Shown: positions 1-11,994 of the stretch, piece after piece
How the letters are laid out: the number at the start of each line of letters is the position of its first letter
Numbering within the stretch: the first letter of the stretch is position 1
Source of the DNA: Hyaloperonospora brassicae
Taxonomy: Eukaryota; Oomycota; Peronosporomycetes; Peronosporales; Peronosporaceae
Assembly (NCBI GenBank): GCA_947650285.1
Contig: CANTFL010001462.1
Coordinates: forward strand, 248,001 to 312,000
Reading direction: 5' to 3'
DNA: 64,000 nt
Made by a program: the position numbers and the translations under genes
The notes under the pieces: model-generated
Seen by the model: only the letters and a program-made list of their open reading frames with translations
The model's database searches: none
Told to the model about the DNA's origin: nothing

Positions 1-2677
1 TGATGTTGTCGTGAATACATATCCATTCAGATAGATCTTCAAGTTAGAGATACAACTCTCTTCATCCTGCGCTCGTTTGATCCGCTCGTATCGTATCTGC
101 TGTATAATCTCTTCTTGGACAATTTGTGGTGAATGGCGTCGTCGTTTGGCAGCACGGTTGATTGCAGCTACTCGCACCCTCTGATTCGTTTTTACGGGTA
201 ACCGCTTCTCGTCCAGCCAATTTAGAGTAGCTAAATCTTGGCGATCTTGATCATCGGCCACTATCCAACCCTACTTTTTCTCCAAAACGTTACTTGCCAA
301 TCGATCTGCGCTCGGGTTCCAATCGCATTTCACATTTAGAAACTCATGCTTGGACCAGTATCGAAGTTTTTTTATCTCATTATGTCTCAGAAGTTGTAGA
401 TCTGGCGCCTTGCGATTGATCTCTCTACGCATTTGCCTGATTATTAAATCCGAATATCCACATAGTATTACTCGACCCCTGGTCTGATCGTTCAACAAAT
501 TAACACCTAGAATCAGTTCTCAATCCTCTACTTCGTCCATTGTTATATTAGAAAAGATCTTAGAAGCGGCGGCCAGTACCTTCCAACTTGGTAAGATCCA
601 TACGATTGCGCTGCTTGCCCCGCATCTTTTCTTCACTCTCGCTGACCAATAAAAACTAGCTACCCAGAGCTTTTCTTTCTCTTCGACCTTAGGTAGAGGC
701 ATATGGATCTTTTGTAGTGGTTGTGTCTTTCGCTCAATCGCGATCAACATATCCTTCACTCCTTGCCGAGGGGTTATACTCGCTGCCAGAGTACCAAGTA
801 TCTCGTCTTCATTCTACCACATCTACGGATCTCCAGTGTTCAATTTGATAGAAATGCAGCCCATATGCCTAATCTCCCGTTGAGACCGAAAGATTGTAGC
901 AACCAGGCTTAGGTTGAATAACGCGTCAGCACGGTGATACCACGAGCCACCAGCATGGTATAGCATATGTCTAGCATCTTTATTAATGCTAGTACCTCCT
1001 TATCCACCATGCCATAGTAAACTTCGTTTGCTTCAGCTTACGTCTTGTAAAAGTGACCGACCAGTACACCTCCTCATGTTTCTGCAGCAATGCAGCCGAC
1101 ACAGTCCACTTGCTGGCATTCACTAAAATTACTGGCGGTCGATCCAGGTCAAATGGTTTCAGAATAAAAGTAGCCGCTGTCCTCTGTTTCATTAAGTTAA
1201 TGCGATCGTGGCTTTGTCCCAGCGACTCCTGTCTTCCGGATGCTGATCGCCCCCGAAAAGTGGATACCGATCGCGACCGCCTTCATCTTTAAAATGACAA
1301 AATTGATTTGACCCAGCAACCTCCACTGTTCTCGCGTCTTCATACGCTCGTCGGATTTCATGGAAGTCGGCTTCTCGTAATTCCTACAGAACTGAGGCGT
1401 ACACTGAAAAGTCTTCGATTAATCGACTGTAATAATTGAGGTTCCTCACATCGATTGCATCGATCGCAGCGAACGAGAAAATGGTAGCTTTACCAATGAT
1501 CTTAGATCATTTAGGTTCGCTTCTAATCCAGCCAGAGACACTTAATGACCCAGGTAGTCTACCTTGCGTCGTCCCCAGAAGCTCTTTGCCAAACTGATCG
1601 ATAAATATCACCGATTACATATGTACCGAAATCGTTCCACTTTGCGATTGGGAGATTCGCACGACTTGGCCGGTATCAGTATACCGTCGATGTATGACCT
1701 TCGATTAAGGCCCGACGCCTTCATGGCAGAATCTGGTTCACCGTCGGTAAACACATCAATAGGATCTGATGAACCCGAGGCGATCGTAGTTGGACGTGTA
1801 CTAATCTTCAGATACCCATATAACTCATTGTCGATCAGACGTTGGTAAATCTGCAGTGCATTCTTCAATCTACACGACATCCTCATCCATTTAAACAGGC
1901 ATGATGGTGTAATAAACACCGAAATTTCTCTGGCTCGTTCCGTCATCTTAACCACCGAAACTTACTAGACATATGTAAGTAACCGTACCACATGGCTTTA
2001 AACATATCCTGCAGCAAGTCGCTGATCAAAGGCATGGAGTAAACCATTAATCTTGTCAGCCGATTCACTCTTCTAGAGTCGATACACAATCAAATGTATT
2101 CTCCATTCTTCTATATGATGACTACGATTGGTGATTCCCACGGAGAAGTGGATGGGCGAATTATCTGCGCCGTCACAAATCGCTTGATCAGATCAGCTAG
2201 CATTTCGCAAAACTTGGGTGCGACCCGGTCGTAACCTTTGTGCGATCAGGTTAGCCTCTCCGACATTTATATTACAGACTGCTCCACGATCCACAGGGGT
2301 AGGGCACTACCTTTGACGATTAGTAGATGGCGATTTGCCCATATCAACTGCCGCAACTTATCTTGATCACTCAACAGTTGGTTTCCTGGGTCGCCCACTT
2401 AAATGTCTTCTAGAGATATCCTGGCCGCAGGTATAAATGCTTTCGCTAGGATCGCCATGTGCTGATCGACATCCTCGGCGTACAAATCTCCATTTTCATT
2501 ACGACACCTCGCTACGGTAGGCGGTTCTGCCTCCATCCTTTCCCCACTAATCGACACGACGTCATTCCGTTTAAACAATCGATCGGACTTTTCCTGTAGC
2601 TCACAATCTTTCATCGCACCCCCGTCTGCCAAAAGTTGGACTCACCTTGCAGCAAATCGTTGACACCTCGTGTATCA
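1..2677 (-). pseudogene. Gypsy family A pol remnant: linker, RT, RNase H
   Basis: This is decayed Ty3/gypsy pol read on the minus strand. From high to low coordinates it holds a pre-RT linker (about 2399-2632, with GDLYAEDVDQHM), the end of the reverse transcriptase (1608-1955, with SVFITPSCLFKWMRM and the active-site region SYIDGILIP), the RT-RNase H connection (about 989-1192, with ASKWTVSAALLQKHE), an RNase H-like segment (271-760, with RQMRREINRKAPDLQLLRH) and the start of the linker towards integrase (1-270). Each piece matches the better-preserved family C element at 56.2-59.1 kb. Several frameshifts and stops separate the pieces. The YxDD motif reads YIDG, so one catalytic Asp is lost. 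The integrase lies outside the window. The linker at its upstream end abuts an LTR in the opposite orientation, which a normal element would not show. Confidence 0.8.
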
Positions 2678-3984
2678 TGTCGTTTAAGCGCCTCCAAAAA
2701 ATGCGATATGGGAACTGATCGCGATCCAGTTGTAGCCGAGTCAGTTAACAATTGACAGCGCCGGTCCCACAACGGGTCGGATCGCGTCCGCTGGACGGTC
2801 AGACAACACTGGATATCAGATCGGAATGGATGGGACGTGCGATATCGACTTAGAGTATGACGGACGAAGGTTAAGGGTCCTGGAGATGGGGTTATTGGCA
2901 GGGGGAAGATTACGTTGGCGGTCAGTCGATCAAGAAGGGAACCGCGATCAGCAAGGCGTTCGCGATCAAGGTTACGATCGAGATCGTGATCAGTAATGTG
3001 ATCGCGATCAGACAAGTATATCAGGTGTGGGCCACGCAAATGCCAGGTCGCTACCGCCTGGCGAGAGTGGCATGTGGGAAGCGATGTCCAAGACATAAGA
3101 ATAGGGATAGGGTTGTTTGGATTAATTGGTTAACATCAAATATAGTTCAACGTGCTTCAAAGTACATGTGTCGACTTCTCCTCCGGGTGGAGTCACTGGC
3201 CACCCGGCGTCAAGGAAAAGTCACATACTTTAATCAAGTGATGTCCCTGGATAGTTTGACCAGGGATCAAGAACGATCAAACAACACACTGACTGCGACT
3301 GGACGCAGAAAACCGTTTGTGGTCGAAGACTCAAGATTGCTAGACGGCTCAAGTGGTAAGAAGACTCGCAAATCAAGGTCCATATTTGGACAAGGCAATC
3401 CGTTACGGATCAGAGTAACTCATATCGAGCTCCGTACAAGTATACAAGTGATCGCGTGACGACTTCCACGAGATCACGCTTATGATCCTCCTTCGTTATA
3501 CCGACCACCTCCGACGCTGCTCGATGAGCAAGGGAACCACCAGTTCCATGTTGAGCGACTCCTGAAACGACGTCGTCGTCAGGGTCAATACCAGTATCTG
3601 GTGAAGTGGCGAGGGTACCCGGAGTCGGAGAACTCGTGGGAGTTTGAGACACCCTATCGGCAGGATTGCCCATACGCCGTTGATGTTTTTGAACATCGTG
3701 GCAGGGGTCATCCCTCGACCTAGAGCGTTTCTTACCAATGACCTCGATCTCGGTGTAAATATTTTCACAACAAGATCAAACCTCGACCCAATCTCAAACA
3801 CGATCGAGTTTTGTAGTGACACGAGTCCACCTGGAATAGTGCAACTCGCCTCACTGACGGGTACACAGGGTGAGGAAGGCTATAAGAAACACGGAATCGG
3901 AGTACCCGATCCGTTCGTCGATCGTCCGGGCTCCAGTGGAGAATTAGGATCGACCGTTAAAAATTGCGATAACCAATTCATACA
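2678..3984 (+). repeat. LTR 1 of family A (plus orientation)
   Basis: This block is nearly identical to the reverse complement of 7878-9164. It begins with TGT near 2678 (2671 is also possible) and ends with CATACA at 3984. A gcgcgtgcc string follows at once, as it also does after the family C LTR at the equivalent primer-binding position. About 260 bp (3475-3738) are absent from the other copy and encode a chromodomain. Conversely, the other copy has about 250 bp of extra tandem repeat. Confidence 0.75.
3482..3723 (+). pseudogene. Chromodomain fragment inside an LTR
   Basis: An open plus-strand frame encodes about 80 residues with a clear chromodomain: HFHVERLL-type start (here HQFHVERLLKRR), then QYLVKWRGYPESENSWEFE. 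These are the beta strands and aromatic-cage residues typical of chromoviral integrase tails. It closely resembles the family B chromodomain at 17.8 kb. No integrase precedes it. It sits between two blocks of LTR sequence and is missing from the partner LTR at 8.1 kb. It is either an insertion in this LTR or a segment deleted from the partner. The start is not defined, so it is not an independent gene. Confidence 0.75.
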
Positions 3985-4139
3985 ATAAAAGCGCGTGCCT
4001 ACATCGTTGGGTGATTCGAATTTCACCTTAAATACCGGAGTATATATGTACAGATTTAAACTAAACCCATAATTGAAGCGTCGAAGGCCGGGGAATTGCC
4101 ACAGATCCTTGAGTTCAAATAGATCCCAGTTCATGAGAG

Positions 4140-6210
4140 TTTTAGGATGGGCTCTAGTGACAAAAATGTAAAGGAGGAAAATCGATCTCTCGATTTGGAA
4201 GAAAAATGTCGACCCCATCCTGAGGTCCCTTCGGGGACAGCCGCGGATCGTGCTACAAAGCATGATTCGCAGGGTGAAAATCCATCGGTTAAATCTAAGC
4301 AAAAGTTGACCAAAGTCACATTCGCGATCTCGAGGAAAGATCGTTCGAGGACTGTGAGGGTGAAAGAAAAAACGACCGAGCCCGATCAACGTGATCAAGT
4401 TGAGAACAAGATCTCGAAGTCGTTCAAGTTCGTTGAAGACGAGATTAAGATGGAAGTGTGGTAATATGAAGAAATAGCCATGATGTACGAGTGGAAGATG
4501 CCCAAGAATCTACTATCAAGTGACCCAGTACTCCAAGTGCTGAAGCCAGAACTGATCGCCAAGATTCAAGGTTCAGTATCGACTACGGCAAGTGCATCGA
4601 ACATGCTGAAAGAATATATGGGATCATGCGTCTTTTGAATGAAGCTAAATTCGTGGCGAAGATGATCGGTGTGAAAAGGTTGTTGTATTTTGATTAAGAT
4701 CAAATTACCTGCGCATGTCAATCGTTGTACGAGAATCTGAACCCTCTCACAGGCAAAATTAAGATTGAAGATCGAGCGAGTATTGCGATCGCGGACACGA
4801 TGAAGTTATACCTCATCGGATCGTCGCATTATGCTTCAACGGAAATGGGTCGAGTCAGACTCTTCGATCGACATACAATGAATGTCGCTAGGCCCCAGTG
4901 GATCCGCTCATCTGCTGAATCGCGCCAAGGAAGTCAAGGCGGAACCGCGATTGGCAGCTATAAGCGCCATCGGAGATGGTACATGGGCTCTCCAAGAACA
5001 CCTGCTATCTTAAATCGATAATGATATGGAGCGATTTGGATTGAGAGCAAAGTAAGCATGTCAAGCAATTACTTCAAGTCCAGCGATCAAAATTCCAATA
5101 GTTTGAGAAACCTCGTTTTTGGATGTCGAGATGTATTGGTCGGATCAAGTTAAGGTCGATCGAATTTTGGTAATTTTCGAGGATATACCGTACAGATCGG
5201 AGCAAGATGACTTGAGGCGTCCATTAATGGCGCCTACTGATGTTTCGATGAACGCAGGTACGTCTATCCAGCTTATTCGTTTCTCGGTGACCAACGAGCT
5301 GAAGGAATTCAATGGTAGAGACCGAGACGAAGATCGCGCCAGAAGATGAATTAGCAAGATCAAGTCTGCCTTCCTAAGGGACCGAATACTGGATGAAGAA
5401 AAATGCCTAGTATTCGGCGATCTACGGACCGAATCGGCATAGAATTGGCACAGTTAATTGACTCGCATCACCCGTCGCACGTGGAAGGATATGCTGGAAG
5501 GTTTCACGGTACAATATGGAGGATATAATGTACCGAATGCCAGATAGTATTACCAAGCGCGCAAACGACCATTGTGAACCCCGCTGGAATATTTGGATCG
5601 ATTAAACGAGGTAGCGATCCGAGCCAAGGTCTAGGTTTGAGAGGGAAGACACGCTACATGGCGTGAGCATATCAATTATTTCATTTCTACGCTGGATGAT
5701 CTCGATTTAGCAAAACAGTTGACTCTACTGCGATTGTCGGATACCGACGGCATGTAAAAATGTTGCGTGCGTATCAGCGGATAAAAAATCAATACACGAA
5801 GGCGTCGATGCGACCGGGCAGAAACATCAGCCATCAAAAGTTCATGCTTATCAGGTATCGTCAAAACTATATCGAGCAGTACGAGCGATCAGGGTGGAAA
5901 GATATAGCAGCAGTTCGAAGTCGGATCCAAGTGGATCATGAGAGGACGTGGATTGGCGCAGTGTTTGTGCGACCATCGTCCCCGCTCAAGTGAATTTTAC
6001 CAAGATCATCATATGTCGCATGAGGAAGCGGATGGGGTGGAGTTACGTGATCACGGAGAACGATTAAAACCGTGCACTCACTGTGGGTCGATCAAGCACA
6101 ATGATCGTGGATGCTAGAAGCGGTTGACTTGCCAGAAACGCGGCCGTGAAGGGCATTATTGGACAAGTGTTTTAACGCTTGTGCAGCTTGTAGAAAATTT
6201 CATTAAAGTG
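4140..6210 (+). pseudogene. Gypsy family A gag (broken)
   Basis: This is plus-strand gag of the split family A element. An N-terminal charged segment (4147-4464, with TAADRATKHDSQGEN) matches family C near 62.3 kb. A capsid-like segment near 5590-5830 reads INYFISTLDDLDLAKQLTLL and MLRAYQRIKNQYTKASM with interrupting stops. A double zinc knuckle lies near 6070-6170 (CTHCGSIKHNDRGC, then a degenerate CQKRGREGHY). In functional relatives Gag packages the element RNA. Many stops and frameshifts make this copy dead. Confidence 0.7.
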
Positions 6211-6569
6211 GCGAGTGCTCTTTGGGAAAGTACTACAATCTGATGCGCGAATGGTATGTGCCTACTAAGCACGCAGAAATGTTTCCGTCCAAGGCGGAGG
6301 AAATGTTAAAGTAGGACGCTCGCCAGAATGAAATATGGTACGAGCCTAGTATTCTAGGCTCTGAATATATCATTCGTTTAGGAACAAGTGAAGGATCAAG
6401 AAGTTAACGATCAGGCCGAGCCGATCGCTAATATACGTATTGGATCAACTTGTGTCACGGCGATTTCAAGTGTGCAACGAATTGATGAGTACACCCGATC
6501 AGCCGTGAAGATGGATCTCGATCTCGCATCAGGGGAATCACGTGGGTATTATATATAACACACCGCTGG

Positions 6570-7090
6570 AAAGTCGCACAAGCAAGCTAAAGCGGTTGGC
6601 AAGATCAATATTGAGAAGTTCATCATGCTGTCCAATTCCGGTTCTGAAGTGTCAATCATTGACACCACCTTTGCTCGTAAGGTAGGGTGCATGATCGAGG
6701 AAAGCCAGACTAAATAATGTGTCGGCGTAGGCGAAAACGCGTACCTGACAACTAGGCGCACGAAGATAAGGATCCCGTTGGACGGCTCACTAGTATATTA
6801 TTTCGACGTATGGGTCGGTGATCAAGTCGGTCAAGAGGCTATACTAGGCATGGACTTCATGGTTCCGGCGGGTATTCGCCTAGATCTAGCGAAGGGAACG
6901 CTATGTCTACCCGATGAAGTCCGCATTGGTATAGCGGGGCGTAAGACACTCAATAGATCAACAAGTCAATCGATCAACCTGAATGATCAACACGTGATGA
7001 TACCAGTTGACAAAACAACAGAAGTGAGGGTTTTTTCCGAGCCACCAAGAGATAAAATGTGGGTAAGGCGATATGCAAAGTGGGTATAAA
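6570..7090 (+). pseudogene. Gypsy family A aspartic protease (inactive)
   Basis: This is a retropepsin-like domain, first reading LSNSGSEVSIIDTTFA and then, after a stop, GDQVGQEAILGMDFMVPAG. The equivalent in family C reads LDSGAEIWIVDTAFA and GDQVGQEAILGMDFMVSAD. The catalytic Asp of the D-S-G triad is Asn here (AAT), so the enzyme would be inactive even without the stop. It lies between gag and the linker, as expected in a gypsy element. Confidence 0.75.
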
Positions 7091-7373
7091 CTGTGAATAA
7101 CGGGCCCAGAAGGATTAACTACCTGCAGCTCATAAAATAATGTGATCGCGAGAAGGTTATACGCTAAGATACCTGATAACGGATGTGGATGGTAGCGGAC
7201 ATGATACCTCGATCGGAGGTTTACCTTTCTGTGAGATCGCGGTGGTCTAACGGATAGCGGACATAAGCGTTTGAGGCTACAACCGATCAAGATGAAGAGT
7301 CAACCGAAGCCATTGAAGGGCATTAATTGATCAGAGATCATATCTTAGGTCGAGAAAGGTTTTATAACGTTAA

Positions 7374-7877
7374 GTGGTGAGGACAGAAGAAGTGGCGAAA
7401 GACTGCATTGCTGACGAGTTACAACCTGATCGAACCGTGATCGACGAAAATTTGATGCATTATATAGATGATAGTAGAATCAATAATCGCGTCATGGAGA
7501 TCGACCAACAATCGATTAAGGTACTTGTGACGGATCATATAAATGACGAGACGCAAGACGATAAGCGTGTGCAAACCAGGTCGAATGATCCTAGCAGAGT
7601 TGTGACACCAGCCGTAATCAGGAAGACCGCATGTGAGGGATCTCATCGAAGACAAAGACGACCCATCCATCTGTCACATGCGATCCCTACCACCGATGGT
7701 GAAGGAAATAACAGTCCATCAACTAGTCTGACGAGATCGAGAGTTCCAGAGAAGAGCGGTTTGTGCAGCAAAGTCTTTTCGGCGATCAATACGATCCCAA
7801 TGTGTATGAAGAGCGATCAGTCGCGAGGTCAGCACGAGGAGCCAATCTTTAAATTAGAGACGGTCGACGGTAACCCC
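7374..7877 (+). pseudogene. Family A protease-RT linker, first half
   Basis: This is an open, hydrophilic plus-strand frame of about 165 codons, rich in D, R and S. It corresponds in position and weakly in sequence to the linker between protease and RT of family C (58.5-59.1 kb); for example LETVDGNPCNE aligns with DATVDEEPCPTE there. It runs straight into the terminal TGT of an opposite-facing LTR at 7878. The frame continues 80 codons into that LTR, which is fortuitous. The rest of the same linker seems to be at 2399-2632 on the minus strand. Confidence 0.55.
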
Positions 7878-9164
7878 TGTAATGAAGTGGTATTCGCTCC
7901 TTTGAGGAGTCGATCCCAACTCTCTACTGGCGCCCGGACGACCGACGAACGGAGGGGTACTCTGTTTCTGTCCTATAATTGGGTCTCACCTTGTGTACCA
8001 ATCGGTGGGGCGCGTTGCACTCTTCCAGGTGGACTCGTGTCACTACAAAAATCGATCGTGTTTTCGTTGGGGTCGAGGTTTGATCTTGTTGTGAATATAT
8101 TTACACCGAGATCGAGGTCGACGTGATATCGTGGAAGTCGTCACGCGATCACTTGTATACTTGTACGGAGCTCGATATGAGTTACTCTGATCTGTAACGG
8201 ATTGCCTTGTCCAAATATGGACCTTGATTTGCGAGTCTTCTTACCACTTGAGCCGTCTAGCAATCTTGAGTCTTCGACCACAAACGGTTTTCTGCGTCCA
8301 GTCGCAGTCAGGGTGTTGTTTGATCGTTCTTGATCCCTGGTCAAACAATCCAGGGATATCACTTGATTAAAGTATGTGACTTTTCCTTGACGCCGGGTGG
8401 CCAGTGACTCCACCCGGAGGAGAAGTCGACACATGTACTTTGAAGCACGTTGAACTATATTTGATGTTAACAATCAAGCCCAACTACATATCCCTATTCT
8501 TATGTCTTGGACATCGCTTCCCACATGTTGCTCTTGCCAGGCGGTAGCGACCTGGTACTTGCGTAGCACAAACCTGATATACTTATCCGATCGCAGTCGC
8601 CCTTCTGGTCGCCGATCATGTGGCGCAACCCACACTAGACTGATCGCGATCACATACCTGATTCCAGATCACGATCTAGATCGCCTTGCTGATCGCGGGT
8701 TACATGGTGTGCTCCACACCAACCGGATCGTGATCACGTACCCAGTGGCCGATCACGATCTTGATCGCCTCCTGATCGTGATCGTTTTGCTGATCGCGGG
8801 TCACATGGTGTGCTCCACATCAACTTGATCGCGATCACATACCTGATCACTGATCACGATCTCGATCGTAACCTTGATCGCGAGCGCCTTGCTGATCGCG
8901 ATTCCCTTCTTGATCGACTGACCGCCAACGTAATTTTCCCCCTGCCAATAACCCCATCTCCAGGACCCGTACCCTTCGTCCGTCATACTCTAAGTCGATA
9001 TAGCACGTCCCATCCATTCCGATCTGATATCCAGTGTTGTCTGACCGTCCAGCGGACGCGATCCGACCCGTTGTGGGACCGGCGCTGTCAATTGTTAACT
9101 GACTCGGCTACAACTGGATCGCGATCAGTTCCCATATCGCTTTTTTTAGTAGTCGCTACACCAT
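7878..9164 (-). repeat. LTR 2 of family A (minus orientation)
   Basis: This is the inverted partner of 2678-3984. Its plus-strand left end, TGTAATGAAGTGGT, aligns with the family C LTR end TGTAGTGGAGTGGT at 62509. The right end lies near 9164 (revcomp TGTAGCGACTAC). Identity to LTR 1 over 8141-8473 is very high by eye. It lacks the chromodomain block and carries extra GATC-rich tandem repeats. Confidence 0.75.
8640..8910. repeat. GATC-rich tandem repeat inside LTR 2
   Basis: There are three imperfect units of about 85-100 bp, starting near 8640, 8729 and 8828. Each contains palindromes such as TGATCGCGATCA, GATCACGATC and GCTGATCGCG; the first two also carry ACATGGTGTGCTCCACA. Only the last unit is present in LTR 1, so the array expanded or contracted after the two LTRs separated. 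Confidence 0.7.
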
Positions 9165-11536
9165 AAAATATTTCATTTGATTGAATCAAGCCTGGGATCC
9201 GCGGTGGACTCTGGAGATAAAAATACCATTACGAAGTACCATACCACGAGTTTTGAGTCTGCGAAGACGAAGATATTATAAACTACATCAATATCAGCAT
9301 GAAGATGCAGTAGTAGTGAACGATAGACTCAAGATAGCAACTTTAAATAAAGCCGAAATAATTTTGATATAACAAAAATGCCTTGGAATCGCGTTCGGCT
9401 TATAAGTGTGGCTATATTTGGATCGAGTGAAGATGGAACAGCTGAAAATTTGAAGCAAATGAGAATTGGAACATTCCTGGCAATAGAAATTTGCGAATAT
9501 TATGTCGTGATACATATGATACTGTGAATGCCGAGTCGGTCTTGTCCAGTACTACATATTTCAAAACCGATCCGAGCAGAAATGCTTTGGGTCCCGTCAA
9601 GCACCTGTTAATGATCACGCAGGCAAATAACTTTATATTAAATGAAGCATAGTTACCGTAGGACATTTGTAGCGTGATCCGTGCGCGGATTTAAATTTGA
9701 AGTGGAGAAGATTTTGGATGTGCGGTTGCGGCGAAATATACTCTGCGGGATAGTGCATATGTCTTATAGAGTGGAGTAATATAAATTAATCCTTTATAGG
9801 TCGAAAACGCCGAATCGAACCTTGGTGCCCTATTGCGGAAATTAGATCGCGGTCGAGTAAGAAATAACGGTTCAAAGTGATGAATCCCCATTACGAGGAA
9901 GCTGGAATCGACAAAAGCTCCAGCTGTTAGACTGGACGAAATGCTTGAAGATTTAGTAGAGTGAGTAAAGTTCTTCGTTTTGCAAGGCGGTTGCATGGGA
10001 AGGCGTGGTGGTACTTCCGCCCGAACTAGGCTGCACGGTATGGTAGAAAGGTACTTACAAGTGTTGCGAACTGTGCTTAATGATCGAATAAGTTTGGTCG
10101 CGGTTACAAAGCAAGAGGGAAAAAGGATTATTTCATCGACACACGCACAAGAAAAGAAATAAAAAAAGAAATTTATATTTAATGACATAATCATATGACC
10201 CATACCCTAGCGATCATGAATACAGGTAAATACCGAATGGGCGAGGGGCCAACGATCCAGGATCGCATGTTTGATGATAGCCGAGCGTTAAAGTAAAGAA
10301 AAGTTGTTGGTCGAAGCAGCCCAAAATTGTAAATGTGTATGAGTGTTTATTCGTTATTACCGTCTCAACTCATCTTTATCGATCAATCCTGCATTCTAAC
10401 CGATTAATCCGACTGGGCTTTATTTCTCACATATCTTAACCATACATCGGTTTGTCTGACGTGACATAAAGTTTTTGCTGAAAAAAAGTTGGTAGACGTC
10501 ACTGTCTTGCCGAATAGTACTTCTGAACCACAAAAAAACAGACAATAAGGATAAACTTTTACTACCGGGTATCGAATTGGTGACTGCCTGTAATGGCTGT
10601 CCCACATACCCACTTGAAATACACCATGCGCTGGAAATATTACACTTTTGCCCGATATCTTCAGTACTACTTAAAGCATGTTCTGACACATGAAAACGAT
10701 TATCCTTACGCATGTCCGTAACATGCCGGTCATATCACCTGTTCTTAACACCACAATAAATACTCTGAATTAAATACGCCATATTTACGCAAACTCAAGA
10801 GCACAGAAAAACTTAAGCCTATTACCTATGTTCCTTCGCTTATACCTGATATATAAATCTCACGTTTAAAATCTTTTTGTAAAAGATAATATGGAAAAAA
10901 CAGTATAATGAAGGATTCAAGTTCGCAACAGCTTGATCATCTTTTGACGTACAAAGTAAAGAGCTTACTTTGACCGGAAATAGCTCACTACAGCCGCCTC
11001 TTGCGCTACTGCTAGAATCTATCCATCTCGGTATCGCTAGCATGATGTATGCCAGAATCATATATAGCGTAGGTCGAATCCCATAACGACTAGCGGTGCT
11101 GGACGTTGTACTTAATGTCGAGCTTAAGAAAAGCGCATCAGATCATCCAGCTGAGTGGAAAGAGACCGGTACGAACCGCCGAGGAAGGCCCTACCAAGGT
11201 TCTTGGGAAATACAACGCATTAATCTGGTCGCGAGTCATTACCCAAAGATCTCGCTTCAACGATGGAGGCGGTTTCTTGTGTACCACTCGCTCCGGAAAA
11301 GGATACCTCTTCGGTCGGGATAAATTTTCGAGTATGCTCGCTGTAAAAGTCGACTAAACTCGTTCGACTGACTTTTCACGACGGGCGTCGATGCCACTCG
11401 GCGACTTCAGCTGAAGATCGGGGTACTCGGTCGCGGCGCCCGGTGATCCAGTTTTCGCATAAATTCTTAATACCAGAAATCTGTTTTATTCTGCAGGTGG
11501 AAGCAGCTTAGTTACGGTGGATATGGTGGAGGAAGC
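9165..11536. other. Decayed intergenic DNA with possible chromodomain and ORF scraps
   Basis: I recognise no intact gene here. Near 9700 a plus-strand string FKFEVEKILDVRLRR resembles the first strand of a gypsy chromodomain, followed by a decayed SYRVE-like second part. Just downstream, 9885-10162 is a coherent plus frame interrupted by one TGA at 9966, with no family I can name. 10.2-11.05 kb is AT-rich without signals I can read. 11.1-11.45 kb is GC-richer with short frames only. Confidence 0.4.
11532..11536. other. Target-site duplication (left), GAAGC
   Basis: The five bases GAAGC directly precede the 5' LTR and recur directly after the 3' LTR at 19545-19549. This marks a true integration with 5-bp duplication, the usual length for gypsy integrases. 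Confidence 0.8.
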
Positions 11537-11950
11537 TGTAACGGGGCAGCCCGTTACATGTAAATTGTCATTTGAGAGATAATGACAATAAAGAATATTA
11601 TGTTGAATATTCTTTTAACAACATCACCAATAGTGGTGATATTGATAGGTCGACCAAAGAGTCTGCTCTTTGGTTGATATCTTAACGATGTCTACCCACG
11701 AATCGCCTCAAGACGCGAGCAATGAGTGGTGGGTAGACGTCACCATACACTCAGTTAGATCAGTTTAATTAAGTTAAGTCAATCAGAGAGACAGTAATTA
11801 AAGGTTGATTATGTTAGTATAACAGTTCTACTTTTCCCTAAGACAGCGTTGCCTCTGTCTTACCTAACGTTACCTCGTTCGCCTCGTGTAAGTCTGTCGG
11901 GGCACCCGAAACCCTTGCGTTACGTTCACGCAAGGTTGTGCCCCGTTACA
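11537..11950 (+). repeat. 5' LTR of family B plus copy
   Basis: This 414-bp LTR begins TGTAACGGGGCA and ends TGCCCCGTTACA, a perfect 12-bp terminal inverted repeat. Relative to its own 3' LTR it carries an extra block of roughly 20-25 bp near 11843-11867 (ctaagacagc...ctgtcttac). The same block is in the 5' LTR of the minus copy and in neither 3' LTR. Confidence 0.9.
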
Positions 11951-11952
11951 CC

Positions 11953-11970
11953 TGGTAGCACTTTGTAGTC
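11953..11970 (+). promoter_or_regulatory. Putative primer-binding site
   Basis: TGGTAGCACTTTGTAG starts two bases after the 5' LTR. The TGG start fits pairing with a tRNA CCA end, but I could not assign the tRNA. The equivalent bases are deleted in the minus copy. Confidence 0.45.
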
Positions 11971-11994
11971 CTTCCAAGGACCACAACATCCAAC

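Noticed and set aside
7374..8126. A single 250-codon gene
   Set aside because: The first two thirds are family A linker and the last third is LTR sequence read through; the join is a transposon junction.
9691..10203. 170-codon minus frame as a small secreted or effector gene
   Set aside because: No signal peptide or RXLR-type motif that I trust, and the plus strand is more coherent in the same place.
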